64,000 nt of DNA from positions 61,486 through 125,485 of the forward strand of contig CAYOQR010000007.1 of assembly GCA_964406155.1 (NCBI GenBank), written 5' to 3'. The stretch comes from Dongia_B sp964406155 (GTDB lineage Bacteria > Pseudomonadota > Alphaproteobacteria > Dongiales > Dongiaceae). A program made the translations under genes and the position numbers. A model generated the notes under the pieces. It was not told where the DNA came from, made no database searches, and saw nothing but the letters and a program-made list of their open reading frames with translations. Below are positions 26,734 through 34,726 of this stretch, piece by piece; the first letter of the stretch is position 1, and the number at the start of each line of letters is the position of its first letter.

Positions 26734-27405
26734 TTACGCGGCGAGATGTTTTTGGAAGAACGCCAGGCTCCGATCGAGCGCCAGCCGATGGCTCGGTTCA
26801 TGAAACGAGCTGCGCTCGTCGCAACTGAAGCCATGATCCGCCGGATAGGTGAAGATCTCGATCTCCGGTCGCAAGCGGCGGATCTTGTCGACATCGGTCG
26901 ATGGAATGCTGTGATCCTTGTCGCCGAAATGCAGCATGACCGGCACGGCCGGTTTCTCGTCGGCATGTGCCGCGATCATTCCGCCGTAATAGCCCACGGC
27001 GCAGGCAACGTCCTTGATGCGCGTCGCGGCGAGAAAAGCAAGAGAACCGCCCCAGCAATAGCCGACGACACCGATCCGGCCAATGCCGCGTAACTGCGCG
27101 ACCGCCGCCGCCACATCCAGCAACGTATCTTCCAGCTTGATCCGGCCGCGCAGATCCCTGCCCGTCGCGATGCCGGCATCGTCATAGCCGACTTCGACGC
27201 CGCGCTGCGCCCGGTCGAACAAAGCCGGCGCCAGAGCGGTATAGCCCTGCGCCGCGAACCGATCGACCACATTGCGGATGTGATGGTTGACGCCGAAAAT
27301 CTCCTGCGCGATGACCAGCGCCCCCTTGGGCTGCCCGCTCGCCGTCGCCTGATATCCTGCGAGAGTGAAACCGTCGACAGCGGTCAATTGGACAATATTT
27401 CCCAT
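26734..27405 (-). CDS. Dienelactone hydrolase family protein
   Basis: A 223-residue alpha/beta hydrolase of the dienelactone hydrolase (carboxymethylenebutenolidase) family. The catalytic triad is complete: nucleophile Cys in VGYCWGGSLA, Asp in FGDKDHSIP, and His in YPADHGFSCD. The EIFGVNHHIRNVVDRFA block near residue 35 is also diagnostic. It is cytoplasmic, with no signal peptide. No aromatic ring-cleavage genes are adjacent, so a role in chloroaromatic breakdown is not supported. It could act on other lactones or esters. It is monocistronic. Confidence 0.92.
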   Translation of the reverse strand: MGNIVQLTAVDGFTLAGYQATASGQPKGALVIAQEIFGVNHHIRNVVDRFAAQGYTALAPALFDRAQRGVEVGYDDAGIATGRDLRGRIKLEDTLLDVAAAVAQLRGIGRIGVVGYCWGGSLAFLAATRIKDVACAVGYYGGMIAAHADEKPAVPVMLHFGDKDHSIPSTDVDKIRRLRPEIEIFTYPADHGFSCDERSSFHEPSHRLALDRSLAFFQKHLAA

Positions 27406-27758
27406 GATCTCGTCTCCCTGCTGGTGAGGTCGATGATGCGGGGTCAGTCTATATCCCGCTGCCTATATCCCGCTGCGCCTCGCGGTCCCGCCTGTCCGGT
27501 CTAGCCAAAACCATTGACCGGAGACTGTCCAGACCGATGCTGCCGAGAGCGGAACATCAAAGCTAACCGACTTGGATCATTCGAGCATTCCTAAGACCAG
27601 TGGTTGTATTCCGGACCCTCAAGACCGCCGGCAAAAGTGCCGAAACCACGACGTGACGCGAGGCAGCGGCCATATTATCATCGCCGAGCCAGCGGCCGTT
27701 CCGGCTGTTCAGTGCTTGTCGATACCTGCCATCCACTTTCAGTCGATCACGGAGCGAC
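27406..27758. other. Intergenic region with a tandem 14-bp repeat
   Basis: No gene is seen in these 353 bases between the divergent hydrolase and patatin genes. CTATATCCCGCTGC occurs twice in perfect tandem (27449-27462, 27463-27476), about 45 bases before the hydrolase start, where it could be an operator or a recent slippage product. Confidence 0.4.
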
Positions 27759-28928
27759 ATGACAAAATCTCCTTTGAAGAAATCGCATCATTGCGCCAGC
27801 CGGCCGGATTTCGAATGCATTGCCTTGCTGCTGCAAGGCGGTGGCGCCCTCGGCGCCTATCAGGCTGGTGTCTATCAAGCCCTGGCGGAAGCCGATCTGC
27901 AGCCCGATTGGATCGCCGGCATCTCCATCGGTGCGATCAACGCGGCCTTGATCGCCGGAAATCCACCGGCGAAGCGCGTCGACCGCCTGCGCCAATTCTG
28001 GGAAGAAGTCAGCCAGGGCACCGGATCGGATTGGAACGACTGGATCAATCCGCTGTTCCGAGGCGATGCCATCAGATCCGCCGTCAATCAACTGCATGCC
28101 AACCAGGCGGCCATGGTCGGCGTGCCGGGCTTCTTCTCACCGCGCCTGCCGGGGCCCTGGTTCTATCCGCCGGGCAGTCCAGCCTCGACGAGCCTCTATG
28201 ACACGACGCCGCTGCGCGCGACCCTTGAGCGCCTCATCGACTTTGACCGCCTGAACCATAAGGAGATGCGCCTCAGCCTCGGCGCCGTCAATGTACGATC
28301 GGGCAATTTCAGCTATTTCGACACCACGACCCATCAGATCAAGCCGGAGCATATCATGGCCAGCGGCGCGTTGCCGCCGGGCTTCCCGGCGATCGAGATC
28401 GAAAACGAATATTATTGGGATGGCGGTCTCGTCTCCAACACGCCCCTGAGCTGGGTGGTCAATACCGAGTCACGGCAGGACACCCTGGCCTTCCAGGTCG
28501 ATCTCTGGAATGCGCGCGGACAGTTTCCCCGTGACATGGCCGAGGTCACGACGCGGCAGAAGGAGATCCAGTATTCCAGCCGCACCCGGGCCAACACCGA
28601 TTACTTCAAGCGCGTGCAACGCATCCGCTGCACACTCAGCAAGTTGCTGGACAAGCTGCCACCCGACCTGCGCGCCAGCGAAGAAGCGAAGTTCCTCAGC
28701 CAACTCTCCAACCACAACGTCTACAACATCGTCCATCTGATCTATCGGCCGGAACAGTATGAGAGCCAGGCCAAGGATTACGAGTTCTCTCGGCAATCCA
28801 TGGAAGATCACTGGGCATCCGGCTACCACGACGCGGTGCGGACCCTGCGTCATCCGGAGGTGTTGCAGCGCCCGACCAATGCGGAAGGCGTGATGACATT
28901 CGATCTGGCGGTGCACGGCAGGGATTGA
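27759..28928 (+). CDS. Patatin-like phospholipase with C-terminal DUF3734-type region
   Basis: A 389-residue patatin-fold acyl hydrolase. The oxyanion loop GGGALGAYQAG is at residues 27-37. The nucleophile Ser56 is in GISIGAI, and the partner Asp in WDGGLVSN is near residue 221. After about residue 240 an extra domain (SSRTRANTDYFKRVQRIR and following) matches the DUF3734-type tail often found in proteobacterial patatins. There is no signal peptide, so it should act on lipids or polyesters inside the cell. ATG 27759 follows GGAGCGAC. The gene converges with the set D permease gene, with only 31 bases between. Confidence 0.92.
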   Translation: MTKSPLKKSHHCASRPDFECIALLLQGGGALGAYQAGVYQALAEADLQPDWIAGISIGAINAALIAGNPPAKRVDRLRQFWEEVSQGTGSDWNDWINPLFRGDAIRSAVNQLHANQAAMVGVPGFFSPRLPGPWFYPPGSPASTSLYDTTPLRATLERLIDFDRLNHKEMRLSLGAVNVRSGNFSYFDTTTHQIKPEHIMASGALPPGFPAIEIENEYYWDGGLVSNTPLSWVVNTESRQDTLAFQVDLWNARGQFPRDMAEVTTRQKEIQYSSRTRANTDYFKRVQRIRCTLSKLLDKLPPDLRASEEAKFLSQLSNHNVYNIVHLIYRPEQYESQAKDYEFSRQSMEDHWASGYHDAVRTLRHPEVLQRPTNAEGVMTFDLAVHGRD

Positions 28929-28959
28929 TCCCTGCCACCCCTCCAAACCAACGCCGACC

Positions 28960-29760
28960 TCATTCCTCCCGCGTGGCGAAATCCTGCGGGATGAGGTGCC
29001 GTGCGGCAATCAGGACCAGGATCGTGGTCAGGCCGAGAATCACGGCAACCAGCGCGTTGATGTCCGGCGTGAAGCCCAGCCGCATCATGGCCCAGAGGCG
29101 GATCGGCAAGGTGCTCTCGGTTCCCGTGACGAGGATGGTGATCATCGTCTCGTCGAAGGACAGCGCGAAAGCAAGGATTGCCGCGCCGATCAGGGCGCTC
29201 TTCAGATTGGGCAGCAGGATATAGCGGAAGGTCTGCCAGCCGCTGGCGCCGAGATCGTAGGACGCCTCAATCATATTCATGCCGAGCGATTGCAGCCTGA
29301 CGAGGATGGTCCGGTAGACCAGAGCTAGAATGAAGACGGTGTGGCCGATGATCACCGTGACCAGCGAGCGGCTGAAATCGATCTCCCGGAAAAAGATCAG
29401 CAGGGCCAGGCCGGTGATGATCGGCGGCATCAGGAACGGCAGGAAGATGATGAACTGCAGGACATGGCGGCCCCGCGACTTGCTGAAATTGTAGAACAGC
29501 GCCAGAAAGACGCCACAGATCAGGGCCAGGATGACGGCACTGCCGCCGACCAGCATGGTGTTCTTCAGCGCCGTCAGAATGCCGTCGTTATGCACCAGCT
29601 TGGCATAGGCATCGAAATTGGGATTCTGCCAGTCGACCTGTCCCTGCTTGACGGCGAAGAAGGACAGGATGATGGGCACGAAGATCGGCCCGTAAATGAT
29701 GATGAAGACCAGCGCCGTGATGCCGGACAGCAGGAGCATGGCGAGGGGACTGCGCTTCAT
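28960..29760 (-). CDS. ABC permease, PotC-like (set D)
   Basis: A 266-residue permease with about six helices. The EAA loop reads IEASYDLGASGWQTFRYILLP, and LSFDETMITILVTG takes the place of the PotC DDFVIAFF block. The true start is ATG 29760, which overlaps the upstream permease stop as ATGA. The frame remains open to 30930 only because it is antisense-free GC-rich sequence in another frame of the upstream gene. It is the last gene of the long minus-strand operon that begins at the dehydratase (36457). Confidence 0.88.
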   Translation of the reverse strand: MKRSPLAMLLLSGITALVFIIIYGPIFVPIILSFFAVKQGQVDWQNPNFDAYAKLVHNDGILTALKNTMLVGGSAVILALICGVFLALFYNFSKSRGRHVLQFIIFLPFLMPPIITGLALLIFFREIDFSRSLVTVIIGHTVFILALVYRTILVRLQSLGMNMIEASYDLGASGWQTFRYILLPNLKSALIGAAILAFALSFDETMITILVTGTESTLPIRLWAMMRLGFTPDINALVAVILGLTTILVLIAARHLIPQDFATREE

Positions 29761-30638
29761 GCGATCCCCCGGCGGTTGCCGAACCGGCTGCCGATCAGGA
29801 TGGCGATCACCACCACGGCGCAGAGCACGACCGACAAGGCGGCGCCGAAGGGCCAGTTGAAGGCCGTCCCGAACTGGCTGTAGATGATGCGGCCGAAGGT
29901 GAAACCGCTCTGACCGCCCACCATCTGTGGCGTGAGGAAGTCGCCGATCGCAAGCACGAAGACGAAGGTTGCCGCCGCGATGATACCCGGGATGCTGAGC
30001 GGCAGCACCACCCGCATGAAGGTCTGCAATTCGGAAGCGCCGAGATCGGCGGAAGCTTCCAGCAGATTGCGCGGCAGGCGCTCCAGGGACAGGAAGATCG
30101 GCAGGATGGCAAAGGGAATGAGCAAAGCAGTCAGGGTCAGCAGGACGGCATTCAGGTTGTAGACGAAAACCGTCAGCGGCTGGTCGATCAGCCCCAGGCC
30201 CAGCAGAGCGCGGTTGAGAAAGCCGTTGCCGCCAAGGATGCTGCGGATGGCATAGATCTTGATGATATAGCTCATCAGCAGCGGCACCAGCAGAAGCATC
30301 AGGAAAACGTATTTCTTGCGGCCGCGCAGGCCGGCGAGGAAATAGGCCACGGGATAACCGAACAGGACGGCGAGGCCGGCGACTTCCAGGCAGAGGATAC
30401 AGGTCTGCCAGAGGACCGGCAGATAGATCTCCTCCGTCAGGATGCGCCGGTAATTCGCCCAGGTGAGGTCGTAATGCAGTTGCGTGCCCTCGACCCAGAA
30501 GAAACTGTAGGCGAGGAACGAGACCAGCGGAATGAGGATGAAGAGGGTCGGCAGGCCATAGGCGATCAGCCCGAGCAGCCAATTCCAGCCGGGCGTCCCA
30601 CCGGACGCCATCGGCAAGCCGGCGATGCGCGATCTCAT
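29757..30638 (-). CDS. ABC permease, PotB-like (set D)
   Basis: A 293-residue permease. Six helices and the EAA loop LLEASADLGASELQTFMRVVLP are visible, followed by the PotB-type VLAIGDFLTPQMVGGQ. The start at 30638 is chosen because ATGA (30635-30638) overlaps the stop of the upstream ATPase gene. The open frame extending to 30839 is a shadow of that gene. With the 28960 product it forms the channel of set D. Confidence 0.88.
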   Translation of the reverse strand: MRSRIAGLPMASGGTPGWNWLLGLIAYGLPTLFILIPLVSFLAYSFFWVEGTQLHYDLTWANYRRILTEEIYLPVLWQTCILCLEVAGLAVLFGYPVAYFLAGLRGRKKYVFLMLLLVPLLMSYIIKIYAIRSILGGNGFLNRALLGLGLIDQPLTVFVYNLNAVLLTLTALLIPFAILPIFLSLERLPRNLLEASADLGASELQTFMRVVLPLSIPGIIAAATFVFVLAIGDFLTPQMVGGQSGFTFGRIIYSQFGTAFNWPFGAALSVVLCAVVVIAILIGSRFGNRRGIA

Positions 30639-31750
30639 ACCGGCACCAGTCGGCTGTCGGTGGCACGCCAGCCGAGCGCCACTTGATCGCCGACACGCAT
30701 GCTCGTGCCGTCGGGCCGGCTCGGCAGTTTGACACGGATTTCCGTTGCCGCCTCGCCCTGCCCCAATGCAACACGCAGCACCGTGGTCGCACCGCTGAAA
30801 TCGATGGCGGCAATCCGACCGGACAGCTTGTTGTCGCATTCCGGCAGCAGATCCGCATGCGGCGCGACCCTAATCGCTTCCGGGCGGATGACGGCATAGG
30901 CGGACATGCCGACCGGCGCCGCCTTGACATCGATCTGGCCTTCGACGGTGCAGAGCATGGTGCCGAGCTCGCTATCGATCTGACGCTGATCGCCGATCGC
31001 CGCCCCGAGATGGCCGCTGATCAGATTGTTGTCGCCGAAGAAACGGGCGACGAATTCGGTTTTCGGGCGGTAATAGACATCGAGCGGTGTGCCGAGCTGC
31101 TGGATGCGCCCGTCATTCATGACACAGATGCGGTCGGCCATGGAGATCGCTTCTTCCTGATCGTGGGTCACGAAGAGGAAGGTTGTCTTGATCTCGCGCT
31201 GAATGGTCTTCAGGAAGTGCTGCATCTGCTTGCGCAGTTCGACATCGAGCGCCGCGAGAGGTTCGTCCAGCAGGATGAGACGCGGCTGGCAGATGATGGC
31301 CCTGGCCAGGGCGACGCGCTGCTTCTGCCCGCCGGAAAGCTGCGCCGGATAGCGTTCCGCAAATGGGCCGAGATGCACCAGCTCCAAGGCGTCGGCGACA
31401 CGCTTCCTGGTCTCGCGCCGATCCATGCCGCGAATCTTCAGCCCGTAGCCGACATTGTCGGCCACCGTCATATGGGGAAACAGCGCGTAATCCTGGAACA
31501 CCGTGTTGAACGGCCGGCGATTGATCGGCAGGCCGGAAATATCCTTACCGTCGAGCAGGATCTCGCCCCGGCTGGGATTGGTGAAGCCGCCGATCATGCG
31601 CAGGATCGTCGTCTTGCCCGACCCCGAGGGGCCGAGAATGGTGATGAACTCGCCATCTTCGACGGCGAGATGGACATCGTCAAGCACACGGGTCTGGCCG
31701 AAAGACTTGGCCACGCCCTTGAGTTCGAGCAGAAGACGCGGGTTATTCAT
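30635..31750 (-). CDS. ABC transporter ATPase, PotA-like (set D)
   Basis: A 371-residue ATP-binding subunit. Walker A is GPSGSGKTT near residue 40, the signature LSGGQKQRVALARAI, Walker B LILLDEPLAALD, and the switch His is in FVTHDQEEAISMAD. A TOBE-like regulatory domain fills residues 250-371. It lies between the binding-protein gene and the two permease genes, preceded by a stem-loop (31769-31800). It energises import of the unknown set D solute, probably a sugar or sugar acid given the operon. Confidence 0.92.
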   Translation of the reverse strand: MNNPRLLLELKGVAKSFGQTRVLDDVHLAVEDGEFITILGPSGSGKTTILRMIGGFTNPSRGEILLDGKDISGLPINRRPFNTVFQDYALFPHMTVADNVGYGLKIRGMDRRETRKRVADALELVHLGPFAERYPAQLSGGQKQRVALARAIICQPRLILLDEPLAALDVELRKQMQHFLKTIQREIKTTFLFVTHDQEEAISMADRICVMNDGRIQQLGTPLDVYYRPKTEFVARFFGDNNLISGHLGAAIGDQRQIDSELGTMLCTVEGQIDVKAAPVGMSAYAVIRPEAIRVAPHADLLPECDNKLSGRIAAIDFSGATTVLRVALGQGEAATEIRVKLPSRPDGTSMRVGDQVALGWRATDSRLVPV

Positions 31751-31768
31751 GATACTCAGATAAGATGC

Positions 31769-31800
31769 GGCCCGACCAACCCCGAAAGGTCGGTCGGGCC
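31769..31800 (-). promoter_or_regulatory. Intercistronic hairpin after set D binding-protein gene
   Basis: GGCCCGACC (31769-31777) pairs with GGTCGGGCC (31792-31800) around a 14-base loop, in the 63-base gap between the binding-protein and ATPase genes. No T-run follows on the minus strand. Like the stem at 8696, it probably gives partial termination or 3'-end protection that favours the binding protein. Confidence 0.6.
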
Positions 31801-31813
31801 TGTGAGGGATCGG

Positions 31814-32851
31814 TTACTGCGCGGCCTTGATCTCGTTCCAGAGATCGCTGCGCTTCTGCGGATCTTCCACCAGTTGGAGATAGACCAGCTTGTCATCCGC
31901 GCCGGCGCTGGGCGCCGGCACCACCGTATTGCCGAAGCCGGTCCGGTCCGAGAGCTGCTGGCCGATCTTCTTCTGCAGGACGAAGTTGACCCACTTCTCG
32001 GCGAGGTCCTTATCCTTGACGCCGCTGGTCATCGCCCAGGTATCGAGCCAGGCGAGAGCACCTTCCTTGGCGTTGATATAGCCGACATGGGCGCCGGCAT
32101 CCTTCATCGCCTTCATCTGCTGCTGGCCGTAATTGGCCCAGATCAAGGCGATATCGTTGTTCTGATAGATCTGCAGCGCCTCATCCGCCGTCGTATAGAA
32201 GCTGAGGACGTTCTTCTTCAGGGCAATGAGCTTCTGCTTGATCTGGTCCATCTGATCCGCCGTGAGATGGAACGGATCCTTGATGCCCATGGTCAAGGCG
32301 GTGAAGGAGAAATTATGCTCGCCATTGTCATAAGCGAGGATCTTGCCCTTGTATTTCGGATCCCACAGCACCTCCATCGAGGTCGGCGCCGGCTTCACCT
32401 TGTCGGTGTCGTAGATCAGGCCGATCGAGTCGAAACAGAGCGGAATAGCATAGACCTTGCCGTCCCGCATCACACCGGAAACCTTGGTGAGATCCCGGAA
32501 ACGCGGCAGGGTCTTCTTCTGATTGGGAATCTTCGAAAGATCGTAAGGCGTGGTCAGCCCCGCGTCGATATACCGCTGCAACTGCGCGGTATTGACGGCG
32601 AAGAGGTCGAAGTCTTTGCCTTCGCTGCCCTTGATCTTCGCCCAGATCTCGTCATCGGTGCCGATGAAGACGACATTGACGTCGGCGCCGGTTTCCTTCT
32701 CGAATTCCTTGACCCAGTCGTCATCGGCATAGCCTTGCCAGGCCAGGATGCGCAATTCCTTCGCATCGGCCGGACTGGATGCCATCAAAGCAATCGTCGA
32801 TGCCACCATCGCCAGCATCGGCAATGCCCGTTTTGTAAGCCCCTTGAACAT
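31814..32851 (-). CDS. Periplasmic solute-binding protein, PotD/PotF-like fold (set D)
   Basis: A 345-residue binding protein with a signal peptide (cleavage likely after ADA near residue 30). It has the PotD-type start, LAWQGYADD, and by eye keeps a Trp-x-Asp pair (AWLDTWAM) and a Trp in ALIWANYG. The PotD Ser-x-Tyr ligand segment is replaced by AVNTAQ, so the pocket is altered. The gene lies 63 bases after the AraD1-type gene on the same strand, in what looks like one operon with a sugar-acid dehydratase and a dehydrogenase. That context argues for a sugar-derived or mixed ligand rather than a simple polyamine, but both remain possible. Confidence 0.85.
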   Translation of the reverse strand: MFKGLTKRALPMLAMVASTIALMASSPADAKELRILAWQGYADDDWVKEFEKETGADVNVVFIGTDDEIWAKIKGSEGKDFDLFAVNTAQLQRYIDAGLTTPYDLSKIPNQKKTLPRFRDLTKVSGVMRDGKVYAIPLCFDSIGLIYDTDKVKPAPTSMEVLWDPKYKGKILAYDNGEHNFSFTALTMGIKDPFHLTADQMDQIKQKLIALKKNVLSFYTTADEALQIYQNNDIALIWANYGQQQMKAMKDAGAHVGYINAKEGALAWLDTWAMTSGVKDKDLAEKWVNFVLQKKIGQQLSDRTGFGNTVVPAPSAGADDKLVYLQLVEDPQKRSDLWNEIKAAQ

Positions 32852-32914
32852 CGCGCCTCTCCTCCCTTGGCTGTTGATGCCCGTTTCTTCGTGGATTCGC
32901 CCCCAGCGATACCG

Positions 32915-33913
32915 TTAGAGCGGCGAAACCGCCACAAGCCCCTCATCCGGGGCGAGTTCCATGCGATTGCGTAATGCCTTGCCGAAAGCCGGCGCCTCGA
33001 TCTCGAATTCATCCCCCGGTGCCGTCTTCACGCCGGCAGCATAGCTCAAAACCGCTGCTCCGAAGAAGTAGGCATGCAGGTCGCCCGGCCGGCGGAACAT
33101 GTCATAGCGGAAATGGTAATGTTCCAGATTGGCGATTGAGTGCGACATGTTGCTCTCGCCCGAGAGCACGTCCTCTTCCCAGATCACCTTGCCATCGCGG
33201 AGGATGCGGGATTTGCCGCGGATATCCTGCGGCAGATCGCCCAGCAGCAGTTCCGGACCGATCGAGCAGGCCCGGAGCTTGGAATGCTGGGTATAGAGAT
33301 AGTTCTGCGCCTCGGTGACGTGATCGGAAAATTCGTTGCCGAGGGCGAAGCCGATCCGGCGCGGATGGCCCTTACTGTCGATGATATAGAGGCCGACGAT
33401 CTCCGCCTCCTCGGCACCCGCCAGGGCGAAGGCCGGCAGCGGCAGCGGCGCGCCGGGCGCCACCACGCAGGTACCGACACCCTTGTAGAACCATTCCGGC
33501 TGCACGCCGATCTTGCCGGCTTCCGGCTTGCCGCCGCTGATCCCCATGCGGAAGATCTTCATGGAATCCGATTCCGGCGCGGCATTGCCGTGGGTCGTCA
33601 CATGCATCTTGTTCCGGGCATCGGCGCTGCCGAGATGGGTCAGGCCGGTGCCGGTGATCCAGAAGCGGGTCGGCTCCGGATGATCGAGCGGCGCCAGGAC
33701 GCGACCTTCGCGCAGCAAGGTGCTGTAATCGACCATGCCGGCCGTCACCGATTGCTGTGCGAGCTGCGCCAAGCCGACCCCCCGATCGGCCGCGGCCAGC
33801 GCCAGCTCATAGGTTGTCGCAAAAGTGCCGATCGGCTGCAGATGATCGCCATCTGCGGTCACCAGGCCGACCTTTCGGCTGCCGTCCTTGTCGCGGTATT
33901 GAACGAGGCGCAT
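32915..33913 (-). CDS. AraD1/GguC-type FAH-superfamily protein
   Basis: A 332-residue protein of the fumarylacetoacetate hydrolase superfamily. It resembles the AraD1/GguC group found next to sugar-oxidation genes in rhizobia and relatives. Recognisable blocks are WITGTGLTHLGSADARNKMH near residue 90, the acidic metal-site region AGAEEAEIVGLYII, and GNEFSDHVTEAQNYLYTQHSK. ATG 33913 follows GGGGGAAGGTGAG; an upstream in-frame start at 33937 lacks one. Members are thought to act on 2-keto-3-deoxy sugar acids, which is what the neighbouring dehydratase should produce. The exact reaction (dehydratase or hydrolase) cannot be read from sequence. Confidence 0.82.
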   Translation of the reverse strand: MRLVQYRDKDGSRKVGLVTADGDHLQPIGTFATTYELALAAADRGVGLAQLAQQSVTAGMVDYSTLLREGRVLAPLDHPEPTRFWITGTGLTHLGSADARNKMHVTTHGNAAPESDSMKIFRMGISGGKPEAGKIGVQPEWFYKGVGTCVVAPGAPLPLPAFALAGAEEAEIVGLYIIDSKGHPRRIGFALGNEFSDHVTEAQNYLYTQHSKLRACSIGPELLLGDLPQDIRGKSRILRDGKVIWEEDVLSGESNMSHSIANLEHYHFRYDMFRRPGDLHAYFFGAAVLSYAAGVKTAPGDEFEIEAPAFGKALRNRMELAPDEGLVAVSPL

Positions 33914-33937
33914 CTCACCTTCCCCCAAAATTTTCAC

Positions 33938-34717
33938 TCAGACCCAGCCGCCATCGACGATGAAATGCTGGGACGTACACATCCGGCTGTCATCCGCCGC
34001 CAGGAACAAGGCCATGCGGGCGATATCCGCCGGATAGACCCGTTCCTTCAAGCATTGCCGGTCATCGATCTGGCGTTCGCCTTCCGGCGTCAGCCAGAGG
34101 CGCATCTGCCGTTCCGTCATGACCCAGCCAGGGATCATGCAATTGACCCTGATCTTCTCCGGCCCGAGCTCCCGCGCCAGCGCGCGGGTCAGGCCGGTGA
34201 TGGCCGCCTTCGCCGTCACATAGGCCGGGCAATCGGGATCGCCCACCATCCAGGTGATGGAGCCGAAATTGATGATCGATCCGCCGCCGGCCTCGCGCAT
34301 CTGGTCGCGCACCGCCTGGGCAGCGAAGAATTGCGGCCGCAGATTGACCGCCATGCGGTCGTCCCAATACTCGACCGTCACGTCCTTGGTCCGATGTCGG
34401 TCGTCATTGCCCGCATTGTTGCAGAGCACTTGGATCGGGCCGTGTCGTCCCCGTGTCGCGGCCACCGCCGCACGCAATTCCTCGATCTGCCGCAAATCGC
34501 AGCGGATGAAATCCGGCGCCGGCAATCCCCGCGCCGTGATGCGATGCACCAGAGCATGGGATGCCTCCTCGGCGATATCGACGAAAGTGACCTTGGCGCC
34601 CTGGGCGCAGAAATGCTCGACCAGGCTTTCGCCGATGCCGCTGCCTCCGCCGGTGATGAAGACCACCCTGCCTTCCAGGCTGGGATAGCGGGCCGGATGT
34701 TCGATGATGCCGTTCAT
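33938..34717 (-). CDS. SDR family dehydrogenase, probable aldose 1-dehydrogenase
   Basis: A 259-residue short-chain dehydrogenase. The cofactor loop TGGGSGIG is near residue 22, NNAG near 98, the catalytic Ser in FGSITWM, Tyr/Lys in YVTAK, and it ends in the usual VDGGWV. Asp in FVDIAEE suggests NAD preference. The gene is embedded between the IlvD/Edd dehydratase (9 bases) and the AraD1-type gene (24 bases). In known non-phosphorylative pentose/hexose pathways such an SDR oxidises the free aldose (L-arabinose, D-galactose or L-fucose types) to the lactone. No lactonase gene is seen, so hydrolysis would be spontaneous or encoded elsewhere. Confidence 0.87.
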   Translation of the reverse strand: MNGIIEHPARYPSLEGRVVFITGGGSGIGESLVEHFCAQGAKVTFVDIAEEASHALVHRITARGLPAPDFIRCDLRQIEELRAAVAATRGRHGPIQVLCNNAGNDDRHRTKDVTVEYWDDRMAVNLRPQFFAAQAVRDQMREAGGGSIINFGSITWMVGDPDCPAYVTAKAAITGLTRALARELGPEKIRVNCMIPGWVMTERQMRLWLTPEGERQIDDRQCLKERVYPADIARMALFLAADDSRMCTSQHFIVDGGWV

Positions 34718-34726
34718 GCTGAAACC

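Noticed and set aside
29761..30930. A long N-terminal extension of the set D PotC-like permease
   Set aside because: The extension reads the adjacent permease gene in another frame. The ATGA overlap at 29757-29760 and family length fix the start at 29760.
30683..32974. A 763-codon open frame on the plus strand
   Set aside because: It is antisense to the set D ATPase and binding-protein genes, whose motifs are complete; it has no recognisable domain.
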